From Anaerolineales bacterium (GTDB taxonomy: Bacteria > Chloroflexota > Anaerolineae > Anaerolineales > Villigracilaceae), in the NCBI GenBank assembly GCA_030018695.1, contig JASEHI010000017.1, positions 1 to 40,850 on the forward strand: DNA of 40,850 nucleotides, in the 5' to 3' direction. The notes beneath the pieces were generated by a model. It made no database searches. It was not told the origin of the DNA and was given only the letters and a program-made list of their open reading frames with translations. Shown here one piece after another: positions 32,766 to 40,626 of this stretch. The first letter of the stretch is position 1. Each line of letters starts with the position of its first letter. A program made the translations under genes and the position numbers.

Positions 32766-33776
32766 TCACTTTAGAGCGTCTTGATACTTCTCCGCGAACA
32801 GCGCCGTTGTCCCGCCGGTGTGCCAGAAGAGTACGGTTTCATCTTTCTTGAAGAAACCTTTTTTAATCAAATCAATCATCCCGGCTGCGGCGCGGCCGGT
32901 GTAGACCGGGTCGAGCAGCAGGCCTTCCGTGCGCGCAAAGAGCGTGACCGCCTCGCGCTCGCCTTCGGTCAACACACCGTAGCCGGCCGCGCAGTAATCG
33001 GCGTTGACCTGCACATCTTCGGGCGAAAATGCAATCCGTTCGCCGCTGCGTGCGGAGGTCTCGGTTGCCAGTTTCGCCACGCGTTCCTGCAATACTTCGC
33101 GCGGTTCGTCCACGCTGATGCCGAGGACTTTGCCGCCAAAGCCGAACAGGCGCGCGCCGAGGACGAGTCCCGCCTGCGTGCCGCCGGAGGACGAGGCAAA
33201 GACAATCCAATCCAGACCTCCGAGGTCTCCCCTGGCCTGCCAGCCAGGGCAGGCAAGACCTCGGAGGTCTTTCATTTGTTGGATCAATTCTTGCATGGCA
33301 AAGGCATACCCCAGCGCGCCGACCGGATTTGACCCGCCGTAGGGGACGAGATACGGTTTGTGTCCCTGTCCCAATGCCTGGTCAAATGTTTGCTGGAGCA
33401 TTGCCTCGCGTTGGGATTTTTCTGTCCAGATAATCTCCGCGCCGAAAAGATGATCGAGCAGGAGATTTCCGGAAACTTGCTCAGGGGCATCTCCGCTCAA
33501 TACCAGGATGCATTTGAAACCGAAACGCGCCGCCGCGGCGGCTGTCTGGCGGCAGTGGTTGGATTGGGCTGCGCCGGCGGTGATCAGCGTCTGCGCGCCT
33601 TGCGACTGCGCCTCGGCGACCAGAAATTCCAATTTGCGGGTCTTGTTGCCGCCGAAAGCCAGGCCGGTCTGGTCGTCGCGTTTGACCAGCAGGCGCGGCC
33701 CGCCGAGAATTTCTGATAACCGTGGCATGGCTTCGATTGGTGTTGGGAGATGAGCAAATTTCAGGCGAGGGATCAT
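32766..33776 (-). CDS. D-cysteine desulfhydrase / ACC deaminase-family PLP enzyme
   Basis: This PLP enzyme of the DcyD/ACC deaminase family is 336 aa. The PLP Lys lies in AFGGNKTRKLEFL (about residue 45), with AAQSNHCRQTAAAA after it and a glycine loop in SSSGGTQAG. D-cysteine desulfhydrase is the more common activity in this group, but ACC deaminase cannot be excluded. The start at 33776 follows AAGGA. Residues around QMKDLRGLACPGWQARGDLG come from a 57-bp palindromic insertion (33214-33270) that keeps the frame. Confidence 0.88.
   Translation of the reverse strand: MIPRLKFAHLPTPIEAMPRLSEILGGPRLLVKRDDQTGLAFGGNKTRKLEFLVAEAQSQGAQTLITAGAAQSNHCRQTAAAAARFGFKCILVLSGDAPEQVSGNLLLDHLFGAEIIWTEKSQREAMLQQTFDQALGQGHKPYLVPYGGSNPVGALGYAFAMQELIQQMKDLRGLACPGWQARGDLGGLDWIVFASSSGGTQAGLVLGARLFGFGGKVLGISVDEPREVLQERVAKLATETSARSGERIAFSPEDVQVNADYCAAGYGVLTEGEREAVTLFARTEGLLLDPVYTGRAAAGMIDLIKKGFFKKDETVLFWHTGGTTALFAEKYQDALK
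33214..33270. repeat. 57-bp palindromic insertion inside the desulfhydrase gene
   Basis: Perfect 15-bp arms AGACCTCCGAGGTCT and AGACCTCGGAGGTCT, themselves nearly palindromic, enclose an inner GCCTGCC/GGCAGGC hairpin. The length equals 19 codons, so the gene stays in frame. Confidence 0.9.
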
Positions 33777-33811
33777 AGGATTTCCTTGTCTATACCACAA
33801 CCCCAAAGAGC

Positions 33812-33880
33812 GGGGGCATGAGACACGAAGGCACAAAGGGATTATTTCTTTGTTGGTGTCTTCGCGCCTTCGTGGTTAGC
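33812..33880 (-). repeat. CACGAAGG word array at the end of the first FemX gene
   Basis: Words of 8-9 bp (CACGAAGG, CGCGAAGA) run on the minus strand from the stop codon of the FemX gene and switch to their reverse complements halfway. The word resembles the array upstream of metG. Confidence 0.7.
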
Positions 33881-35078
33881 TTCCAATACTTTGACGCGTG
33901 CGTGACTTGCCTCTTGCTCTCAGGATGTCAAGCAGGCGCGGAATAGCCTGCGTGTATATCTTGTACAGCACCGGACTTGGCGTGTAATCCCACGCACCCA
34001 ATCCGCGGAATACAGTTCCGCCCAGGCCCTCCTTGAAGCGAAAGACGCCCCACAGCGGATCGTTCGCGGCGAAGACATCCGGCGCGCCCCAAAGGTCGTA
34101 CAACTTGCATCCGGCTGCCTTCGCCCGCCGCATCGCTTCCCATTGCAAAAGGTAATTAGGCATCTTCTCACGCTGCGCCTCGCGCGACATGCCATAGAGA
34201 TAATAGGCGCGGCCGGCGAAGAAGAAGAGGAAGATGGCAGCCACTGCCTGGCCCTCGACTTCGGCGATTAAGGGTTCGCAGGTTGGCAAGTTCACAGGTT
34301 TGAACGTTCCAAAATTCAAACTTTCCAACTTGCCAACGTGTGAGCGCATGAAAGTCTGCCAGACGGTTTGGTAGTAGGGTTCATCGCGGATAACGAAACC
34401 GTCCCGAATGGATGTTTCCGCGTACATCTTATACAACATGGGCAAATCGGCAGGCGTTCCGGGTCGCACGCTCACGCCTTTCTTCTCGGCCAGCCGGACG
34501 TTGTAACGCGTCTTCTGCTTCATCCGCGCCAGCAGTTCCTCTTCGGGAGGGGACAGGTCAATCAAAACCGTATTGCGGAACTGGATCTGGTCGGACGAAA
34601 ATAACCAGCCGCGCCGGGTCAGATCGGACCTCACCGCCTGTCCGCCGTTATCGAGAGCCTCCTCCTCGCTCCCAGGGATTCCCGTCCCCAGCGCCACGTC
34701 CGGGTCAATTTTGACGAAGATCGCGCCCTGACGACGGGCGTAAGCCCGCAAATCGTCCAGCACGCGTTGACGAAGGGCGGCATCGTTCCAGTCCATCAGC
34801 GGACCCTTCGGGACGTACAGCACGCACATCTTTTTGGCAAATCCGCCGACGGGGATGGCGCGTTTTAGAATCATCGCCGCCGCGACGGAATGCGACCCTT
34901 CGACTTCGCTCAGGGCAGGGTTAGGAATTGCGGGTTGCGAATGCCAGATGAACGGCATTGGCTTCCAGCCGTATTTTGCTTTCACCTCGGCCCATTGCCA
35001 TGTTTGAAGCAGGTGCGGAGATGGCATGGAGGCGATGATCTCATTCCAGTCTTGAGAGGTGCTGATGAAAGGTTGCAT
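33876..35078 (-). CDS. FemX/FemAB-type aminoacyltransferase (peptidoglycan bridge)
   Basis: The 400-aa protein consists of two GNAT-like halves of the FemABX family, which add amino acids to the peptidoglycan precursor using aminoacyl-tRNA. Recognisable parts are WQWAEVKAKYGWKP near the start, LYVPKGPLMDW, the core MKQKTRYNVRLAEKKGV (about residue 190), and YLLQWEAMRRAKAAGCKLYDLWGAP. Two segments are repeat-derived: NPALSEVEGSHS (34896-34920) and about 19 residues around KLESLNFGTFKPVN (34282-34337). A paralogue lies directly upstream. No clear ribosome binding site is seen. Confidence 0.88.
   Translation of the reverse strand: MQPFISTSQDWNEIIASMPSPHLLQTWQWAEVKAKYGWKPMPFIWHSQPAIPNPALSEVEGSHSVAAAMILKRAIPVGGFAKKMCVLYVPKGPLMDWNDAALRQRVLDDLRAYARRQGAIFVKIDPDVALGTGIPGSEEEALDNGGQAVRSDLTRRGWLFSSDQIQFRNTVLIDLSPPEEELLARMKQKTRYNVRLAEKKGVSVRPGTPADLPMLYKMYAETSIRDGFVIRDEPYYQTVWQTFMRSHVGKLESLNFGTFKPVNLPTCEPLIAEVEGQAVAAIFLFFFAGRAYYLYGMSREAQREKMPNYLLQWEAMRRAKAAGCKLYDLWGAPDVFAANDPLWGVFRFKEGLGGTVFRGLGAWDYTPSPVLYKIYTQAIPRLLDILRARGKSRTRQSIGS
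34282..34337. repeat. Octamer-type palindromic insertion inside the first FemX gene
   Basis: Arms GTTGGCAAGTT (34282-34292) and AACTTGCCAAC (34327-34337), with inner GTTTGAA/TTCAAAC. On the minus strand it reads as 8-bp units such as TTGGCAAG and TTGGAAAG. The coding frame is kept. Confidence 0.8.
34896..34920 (+). repeat. CCCTTCGACT...CTCAGGGCAGGG repeat inside the first FemX gene
   Basis: A 25-bp member of a short dispersed family. Others lie at 9147-9166, 11679-11697, about 20518-20572 and 35964-35987. Confidence 0.75.
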
Positions 35079-35082
35079 ACAA

Positions 35083-35155
35083 AAGAAACGAGTGACGAGA
35101 AATAAGCAACGAGTGAAGACTTGTTTCTTGTTTCTCTTTACTCGTTACTCCTTCC
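35083..35155 (-). repeat. Heptamer array between the two FemX genes
   Basis: Minus-strand units AGTAACG, AGTAAAG, AGAAACA (twice), then complement-type units such as ACTCGTT. The TAA in the second unit is the stop codon of the upstream FemX gene. Confidence 0.75.
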
Positions 35156-36205
35156 TGCAAAACGCAAGAAATAGACCCGATACAACAACGGCTTGTAAAC
35201 TCGGTCCAACGCCCCTGCCGCCCGCCGCACTTCCCCGCCAAAGCCGCGCTTGAAACGGTAGACGCCCCACAGACCGTCGCTGCGCGCGGTAAATTGGGCT
35301 TCCAGGGTTTCTTCATCTCCGTCCGGCACGCCCCAGAGATCATATTCTTCACAACCGCGCGCTTTTGCCCAGCGCATGGCTTCCCATTGCAGCAGGTATG
35401 TCGGCATCCGGTTGCGCTCTTCATCCGTGGATGCGCCGTAAATGTACCAGGCGCGCTTCCCCCGTGCGAAGACCATCAATGCCGCCAATGGCCTGCCCTC
35501 GTATTCTGCAACGAGCATTTCGACCATCCCGGCCTGATGGAAAAGGTCATAGGCGCGGCGGTAATACGCCAGCGAGTGGACACCAAAGACATCCCGCTCG
35601 CCGGTGGCCAGCAGTATTTCATGGAAACCAGCGATGTCATCCCAGGCGCGCACGGTGACGCCTTTCTTTTCAGCCAAGCGCACGTTGTAACGGCATTTCT
35701 GTTTCATCTGAGCCAGGATTTCTTCTTCGCTGCCTTTCAAACTCACAATAATTGTGCGCGGCGGCTGAATGTTATGCGGGCTGGCGTGGAATGCGAAGTC
35801 TTCGCGAAGCACCCCCGCGGGGCCCGACTTCGCAATGCGCATACTCTTGTCATCGCATTCCATTGTTTCCCACGCGTCCGGCTCAACTTTTAGGAAAATG
35901 GCGCGGCGGGCGCGGCAGACTTCATCCACTTCCGCCAAGAACTGGTCACTGATCACTGATGACCCTTCGACGGGGCTCAGGGCAGGCTGATGACTGAAGA
36001 CCGGTCCCTTAGGCATATACGCCAGTGTGAAACCAAGCGGCAAGCGGCGAAAGAGTATTTGCGCGCCAACCTCACCCGCAACGATCCGCACAGCCTGCCA
36101 GCCAAAAGCGGATTTCAACTCGCCCCACTCGCCGCTTTGGAGAAGGTGGACGTTGGGGGAGTTCGCGAGAAATGTATTCCAGGCGTTCAGGGAGAGTTCG
36201 GACAT
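35138..36205 (-). CDS. FemX/FemAB-type aminoacyltransferase, second copy
   Basis: The 355-aa protein is a paralogue of the gene at 33876. Both share MKQKxRYNVRLAEKKGV and YLLQWEAMRxAKAxGCxxYDLWG. It probably adds a different residue of the cell-wall cross-bridge. NxHLLQSGEWGELKSAFGW opens the protein. Residues around HQPALSPVEGSS derive from a 24-bp dispersed repeat (35964-35987). The last residues (RSNE) and the stop come from the heptamer array at 35083-35155. The start MSELSL at 36205 is chosen by family fit; an ATG at 36235 lies in the octamer array. Confidence 0.88.
   Translation of the reverse strand: MSELSLNAWNTFLANSPNVHLLQSGEWGELKSAFGWQAVRIVAGEVGAQILFRRLPLGFTLAYMPKGPVFSHQPALSPVEGSSVISDQFLAEVDEVCRARRAIFLKVEPDAWETMECDDKSMRIAKSGPAGVLREDFAFHASPHNIQPPRTIIVSLKGSEEEILAQMKQKCRYNVRLAEKKGVTVRAWDDIAGFHEILLATGERDVFGVHSLAYYRRAYDLFHQAGMVEMLVAEYEGRPLAALMVFARGKRAWYIYGASTDEERNRMPTYLLQWEAMRWAKARGCEEYDLWGVPDGDEETLEAQFTARSDGLWGVYRFKRGFGGEVRRAAGALDRVYKPLLYRVYFLRFAGRSNE
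35964..35987 (+). repeat. CCCTTCGACG...CTCAGGGCAGG repeat inside the second FemX gene
   Basis: A 24-bp member of the same dispersed family as 34896-34920. It lies in frame at about the equivalent part of the paralogue, just beside the conserved LAYMPKGPVF segment. Confidence 0.75.
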
Positions 36206-36213
36206 GGTTATGA

Positions 36214-36261
36214 GTTTAAACGTTTGAACGTTCAAATGTTCGAACCTTCGAACGTTTAAAC
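36214..36261. repeat. Octamer array with full inverted symmetry
   Basis: Six 8-bp units on the minus strand, beginning and ending with GTTTAAAC and including GTTCGAAG, GTTCGAAC and GTTCAAAC. It supplies the TAA stop of the dehydratase gene and lies 8 bp before the next start codon. Confidence 0.85.
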
Positions 36262-38148
36262 GATAGAGGTCATATCCGGTGGGGGGGTAGACCGCACGGC
36301 TGCGCTCGGGATGGTCGCGTCCAGCAGATCCAGGATGGACGCTTTCTCTCCAGCCTGCGCCAGGCGCAGCAACTCGTCCACGGTCTGCTGGAGCGAGCTT
36401 GCCGGGGGAATCTCCTCTTCTTCGACGCGGAATATATCCGGATGAGCTGTCTGTTTATAGCGCATACCTTCATCCCATAGATCTTCGCTCAGTTTTTCAC
36501 CTGGACGGATACCGGTAAAATCTATCTCGATATCCCTGCCCGGCTCGAGGCCGGAGAGGCGGATCAAATCCTCGGCCAGGTCGAGGATACGTATCTGCTG
36601 TCCCATATTCAACAAGAACATTTCGCCGCCCTGGCCCATGGCCGCGGCCTGCAGGACGAGATGAACGGCCTCCGGGATGGTCATGAAATAACGCTTCATG
36701 TCTGGATGCGTGATCGTGACCGGGCCGCCTTTGGCGATCTGGCGTTTGAAGAGCGGCACCACGCTGCCCCGGCTGCCGAGCACATTCCCGAAGCGGACGA
36801 TCGAATAAGCGCGCCCGGTACGAAAAGCCGCCTCCAGAATGATCATCTCAGCCACGCGCTTGGTCGCTCCCATCACGCTGACCGGACGGATGGCCTTATC
36901 GGAAGAAATCAACACCAACCGCTCGACACCGTTGGCGATCGCGGCCTCGACCACGTTGCGCGTCCCGATGATATTGTTGGTCACGGCCTCTTCCACATTG
37001 GCTTCCATCAATGGCACGTGCTTGTGCGCGGCGGCATGGAAGAGTACTTGTGGATGGTGATCTTTCAGGATGGTCATCATCCGCGGCAGGTCGCGAATAT
37101 CCGCGATGAGCGGCTTCATCAGCAGGGAGGGGAAATTATCCTGTAATTCCAACAGACTTTCAAAAATGCTGTTTTCACCGTGGCCGAGCAGAACCAGTTC
37201 ACTCGGAGCCCAGCGGGCGATTTGGAGACAAATTTCCCGGCCGATAGACCCGCCTGCGCCAGTGACGAGGACGCGCTTCCCGCTCAAAGCGGCCCCGACC
37301 AGTTCATTTTGGATCTGAACTGGTTCACGCCGCAAGAGATCGGTGATATCCACCTCGCGCAGGCGGCTGACGTTGACCTTGCCGCCCAGCAATTCATACA
37401 GTCCGGGCATGTTTCTGGACGAGACGCCGTTCAGGCGGCAGATGTCGGTCACCATGCGGATGGTGCGGCCCCCCGCGCTGGGGATGGCGATGATGACCTC
37501 GTCCACGTGACGATTGTTGAGCACGCGGTCCAAATCGGCTAACTGTCCGATAATGGGAACACCGTGAATTTGGTGTTTTTGTTTGCTTGGATCGTCATCC
37601 AGGTAACCGATCGGGGTCAGATTCAACTGTGGATTTTTTTGCATCTCGCGCACGACCAGCGCACCCGCGTCCCCTGCGCCGATGACCAGTACATTATTAA
37701 CTTTTCCGGCGAGTCGTTTCCCACCGGCAGCCCGGCTCTCGGCGATTAATCGCAACGAGAGGCGGAATCCACCGATCCCGATCAGCGAGAGGATCCAGTC
37801 AATCGCCAAGGCAGAACGCGGGAAGCCCACAAAGAGTTGCTGAGAGTAAATTACGAACATGACGATCGCGACGGCAGCCGAAGCGACTGTCACGGCCATG
37901 CTGATCAATTTTAATTCGTTGGTGCTGGCGTAAGCCCATTGGCGGCGGTACAGGCCGAACAGGTGGTAGACAACCGGTTTAACGGCCAGGCTGATGCCTA
38001 TCATCCAATAAGCTGAAGGCAAATAAAAGTAAAAATAAGTGCCTTCCAGGCGAAGCGCATAGGCGCTGATGACCGCGGCAACAGTCAAGAGCAGGTCGAG
38101 CAGGAGGACGTAACGGTTGCGGATGCTCAGGTGGGTTTTCTTGGTCAT
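36256..38148 (-). CDS. Membrane nucleotide-sugar 4,6-dehydratase (WbpM/PglF/CapD family)
   Basis: It probably converts UDP-GlcNAc to the 4-keto-6-deoxy sugar for surface glycans. The 630-aa protein has four N-terminal membrane helices (residues 10-120), a first Rossmann domain (NVLVIGAGDAGALVVREM, about 155) and an SDR domain (VLVTGAGGSIGREICLQI, about 295). Met replaces the usual SDR Tyr in VSVMGATKRVAEM, the mark of this family. IRPGEKLSEDLW is also conserved. Its start overlaps the epimerase stop as ATGA. The stop lies in an octamer array. Confidence 0.93.
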   Translation of the reverse strand: MTKKTHLSIRNRYVLLLDLLLTVAAVISAYALRLEGTYFYFYLPSAYWMIGISLAVKPVVYHLFGLYRRQWAYASTNELKLISMAVTVASAAVAIVMFVIYSQQLFVGFPRSALAIDWILSLIGIGGFRLSLRLIAESRAAGGKRLAGKVNNVLVIGAGDAGALVVREMQKNPQLNLTPIGYLDDDPSKQKHQIHGVPIIGQLADLDRVLNNRHVDEVIIAIPSAGGRTIRMVTDICRLNGVSSRNMPGLYELLGGKVNVSRLREVDITDLLRREPVQIQNELVGAALSGKRVLVTGAGGSIGREICLQIARWAPSELVLLGHGENSIFESLLELQDNFPSLLMKPLIADIRDLPRMMTILKDHHPQVLFHAAAHKHVPLMEANVEEAVTNNIIGTRNVVEAAIANGVERLVLISSDKAIRPVSVMGATKRVAEMIILEAAFRTGRAYSIVRFGNVLGSRGSVVPLFKRQIAKGGPVTITHPDMKRYFMTIPEAVHLVLQAAAMGQGGEMFLLNMGQQIRILDLAEDLIRLSGLEPGRDIEIDFTGIRPGEKLSEDLWDEGMRYKQTAHPDIFRVEEEEIPPASSLQQTVDELLRLAQAGEKASILDLLDATIPSAAVRSTPPPDMTSIV

Positions 38149-39074
38149 TGACGCATCCATTCCATCGTTTGGCGCAGGCCATCTGCCAGGCTGGTCTGGG
38201 CGCGGAAGCCCAGGGTCGCGGTAGCCCGCGCCGGGTCCCCGACGGAGCGCAGGATGTCGCCCGGGCGCGGCGGGGCGAAGACAGATTCTGGCGGATTGGG
38301 AACCATATCCCTCATTGTGGTCAATAAATCTATAATTTTAATTTCCTGACCGGCACATATATTGAAAACTTGTCCGGGCGCTTTCGGATGTTCTGCCGCG
38401 ATGAGATTGGCGCGTACCACGTCCCCAACGTAGACAAAGTCACGCGTTTGCCCGCCGTTGCCGAAAATTGTTGCGGTTTGCCTGGCGATCAGTTGATGGA
38501 TAAAAATGGGTATCGCCGCGGCGTACTCTGTTTCAGGTGATTGGCGCGGCCCGTAGACGTTGAAGTAACGCAGGGCGACTGCGGGCAGGTCAAAGGCTTG
38601 TGTATAAAGTCTGGCGTAGATTTCGTTGATCTGTTTCGAGACCGCGTAGGGTGAGAGCGGCTGCAGCGCTGTGGCCTCGGAAAGGGGCAGGGAATTTGAG
38701 TCGCCATATACTGCTGCGCTGGAGGCCAGCACAATGCGCCTGACGCCTGCCAGCCGGGCCGCCTCGAACAAAGTCACTGTTCCCTGTACGTTGACTTCGT
38801 AGCAAGTCTGGGGTTCCAGCAGTGACTTTGGGTTGGAGACAAAGGCCGCCTGGTGGAAGATTATCTCCACTCCTTGAACAGCCTGGTGCACCCGCGCCGG
38901 ATCGCGCAGGTCGCCTTCCTGGACCTCTAGCCTGCCGCCGAAACCCTTGAGGTTTTCGCGCCGCCCGGTCGAGAAGTTGTCCAGCACGCGGACCGCGTTC
39001 CCCTCCTCGAGCAACGCCTGGACGATGTGTGAGCCGATGAAACCGGCCCCGCCGGTAACGAGATAATGTCTCAT
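38145..39074 (-). CDS. NAD-dependent nucleotide-sugar epimerase (extended SDR)
   Basis: The 309-aa protein is close to UDP-glucose/UDP-GlcNAc 4-epimerases. It has the NAD motif VTGGAGFIGSHIVQALL at the N-terminus, VLASSAAVYGDS with the active-site Ser region, the catalytic SPYAVSK (Tyr-x3-Lys, about residue 145) and RYFNVYGPRQ. The substrate cannot be read. Its ATG lies 1 bp after the stop of the upstream transferase, with GGGAG overlapping that stop. An earlier in-frame GTG at 39086 is less likely. Confidence 0.92.
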   Translation of the reverse strand: MRHYLVTGGAGFIGSHIVQALLEEGNAVRVLDNFSTGRRENLKGFGGRLEVQEGDLRDPARVHQAVQGVEIIFHQAAFVSNPKSLLEPQTCYEVNVQGTVTLFEAARLAGVRRIVLASSAAVYGDSNSLPLSEATALQPLSPYAVSKQINEIYARLYTQAFDLPAVALRYFNVYGPRQSPETEYAAAIPIFIHQLIARQTATIFGNGGQTRDFVYVGDVVRANLIAAEHPKAPGQVFNICAGQEIKIIDLLTTMRDMVPNPPESVFAPPRPGDILRSVGDPARATATLGFRAQTSLADGLRQTMEWMRQ

Positions 39075-39075
39075 G

Positions 39076-40506
39076 CTATCTCCCACGCAAGCCGAAAACC
39101 TGTCCCACGGTGCGCAGCAGGATGAGGCTGTCCATGAGCAGGTTGCGGTGCTTGATGTAATAGAGGTCGTATTCGAGTTTGATGGCCATTTCCTCGACTG
39201 TGGCGTAGTAACTATAATTAACCTGCGCCCAACCGGTGACGCCCGGCTTGACCAGCAAGCGCGCCCGGTAGAAGGGGATTTGTTTCTGGAATTCAGCGAT
39301 CCATTCCGGTCGCTCGGAGCGCGGTCCGACCAGGCTCATCTCACCCCGCAGGACGTTGATGAACTGCGGCAATTCGTCTATGTGCGTCTTGCGCAGGAAA
39401 TTGCCCACATTTGTGATCCGGCTGTCCTTTTCCTGGGTAAGTTGAACCTTGCCATCTTTTTCGGCATCCTGGCGCATCGTGCGGAACTTGTAAACGTCAT
39501 AGGTCTTGCCTCCCCTGCCGGAACGGATTTGCTTATACAGGACGGGAAAGCCGCTGTCGAGCAGGATGAGGAGTGCAACCAGAGGATAAAGCAGCGCAAA
39601 GATGCCCAGGCCGACCAATCCACCCAGGATATCGAGGGTGCGTTTCCCGGCCTCGTAGAATCCGCTGACGCGCGCCTCGTCCACGAAGGAACGCAGCAAC
39701 CAGTCCGATTCCAAATGATGAACCGGTACACGGCCCAACATTTCCTCGTAGAGGGTGGCCATGGGTGTGATCTCGATACCGCTTTCTTGGGCGTCCAGGA
39801 TGGCCTGGAAGGTATCTCCCTGCATCTCGCCGATGATGGCAACCACTATGTCAGAAACGCGCTCCTTTTCTGCAAATTCCAGCAGGCGGTCGCTTAGACC
39901 CAGGATCGGATATTCCTCAACCTGGCGGCCTATTTTCTGGGGGTCATCATCAATAAAACCGACCATGAAGAAAGGAGGCGGCCAGAGATTCTTGTAGACT
40001 TCAGCCAACCTCTGTCCGGCTTTCCCGGCGCCAATGACCAGCACGCGACGCATAAAGGCTGGCGCGGTGAAGATGCGAATGTAAACGAGTCGCCAAAGAA
40101 ATGTCAGGCTGGAGGCCGCGGCGAGAAAGACGCCAATGCCTATCCGGTTCAAGGTACCTTCCACAAGCACATATATAATTGCATAAATTGCCAGGCCGAT
40201 CAGCGCCGCGATTGCAATTCCGCGCACGGTTGTCCGCCAGTTATTGGCCCGGTGGACATCATAAAGGTCAACCAACATCACCAGCCAACTGAGCGGGAGA
40301 AGGTAGAACCAGAATTCCACCCGTTCCTGCAAGAAACCAAACGTAAACCCAAACCAAATATCACGCCGGCCCCAGATATATAAAGCCACGAACAGGGCTA
40401 GCGCAGCCACGACCAGATCGCCAAACATCAATATCGTCCGTTGTTCACTGGGACGGACGCGCCAGCCAGAGGGTTTGGGAGCAATTACAGCGTCGTTTGT
40501 ATTCAT
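39076..40506 (-). CDS. Polyprenyl-phosphate sugar-1-phosphate transferase (exopolysaccharide initiation)
   Basis: It starts polysaccharide assembly by moving a sugar phosphate from a nucleotide sugar to undecaprenyl phosphate. The 476-aa protein has about four N-terminal helices, a Rossmann-like CoA-binding domain ([16 protein letters not shown], about 155), a re-entrant helix ([25 protein letters not shown]), and the catalytic region [44 protein letters not shown]. It belongs to the WbaP/CpsE polyisoprenyl-phosphate transferases and heads the leftward epimerase/dehydratase operon. Confidence 0.95.
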   Translation of the reverse strand: MNTNDAVIAPKPSGWRVRPSEQRTILMFGDLVVAALALFVALYIWGRRDIWFGFTFGFLQERVEFWFYLLPLSWLVMLVDLYDVHRANNWRTTVRGIAIAALIGLAIYAIIYVLVEGTLNRIGIGVFLAAASSLTFLWRLVYIRIFTAPAFMRRVLVIGAGKAGQRLAEVYKNLWPPPFFMVGFIDDDPQKIGRQVEEYPILGLSDRLLEFAEKERVSDIVVAIIGEMQGDTFQAILDAQESGIEITPMATLYEEMLGRVPVHHLESDWLLRSFVDEARVSGFYEAGKRTLDILGGLVGLGIFALLYPLVALLILLDSGFPVLYKQIRSGRGGKTYDVYKFRTMRQDAEKDGKVQLTQEKDSRITNVGNFLRKTHIDELPQFINVLRGEMSLVGPRSERPEWIAEFQKQIPFYRARLLVKPGVTGWAQVNYSYYATVEEMAIKLEYDLYYIKHRNLLMDSLILLRTVGQVFGLRGR

Positions 40507-40626
40507 CCGTTACCTAATCATACTCCATAAGACGCAGAACGTCCCGCAGGTTGCCGTAATTCAATCCTGTTTTCAGACCAAACCTGCGGGACGGTGCCAT
40601 CCGTTATTTAATCATACTCCATAAGA
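40505..40626. repeat. 28-bp direct duplication around a hairpin
   Basis: Segments 40505-40532 and 40599-40626 match at 26 of 28 bases. Between them is a hairpin with perfect 13-bp arms (CGTCCCGCAGGTT at 40540-40552, complement at 40581-40593). The arms resemble those of the 110-bp element (CGTCCCGAAGGTT). The right segment holds the last codons of the glycosyltransferase gene, so the left segment is a duplicated gene end. Confidence 0.85.
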
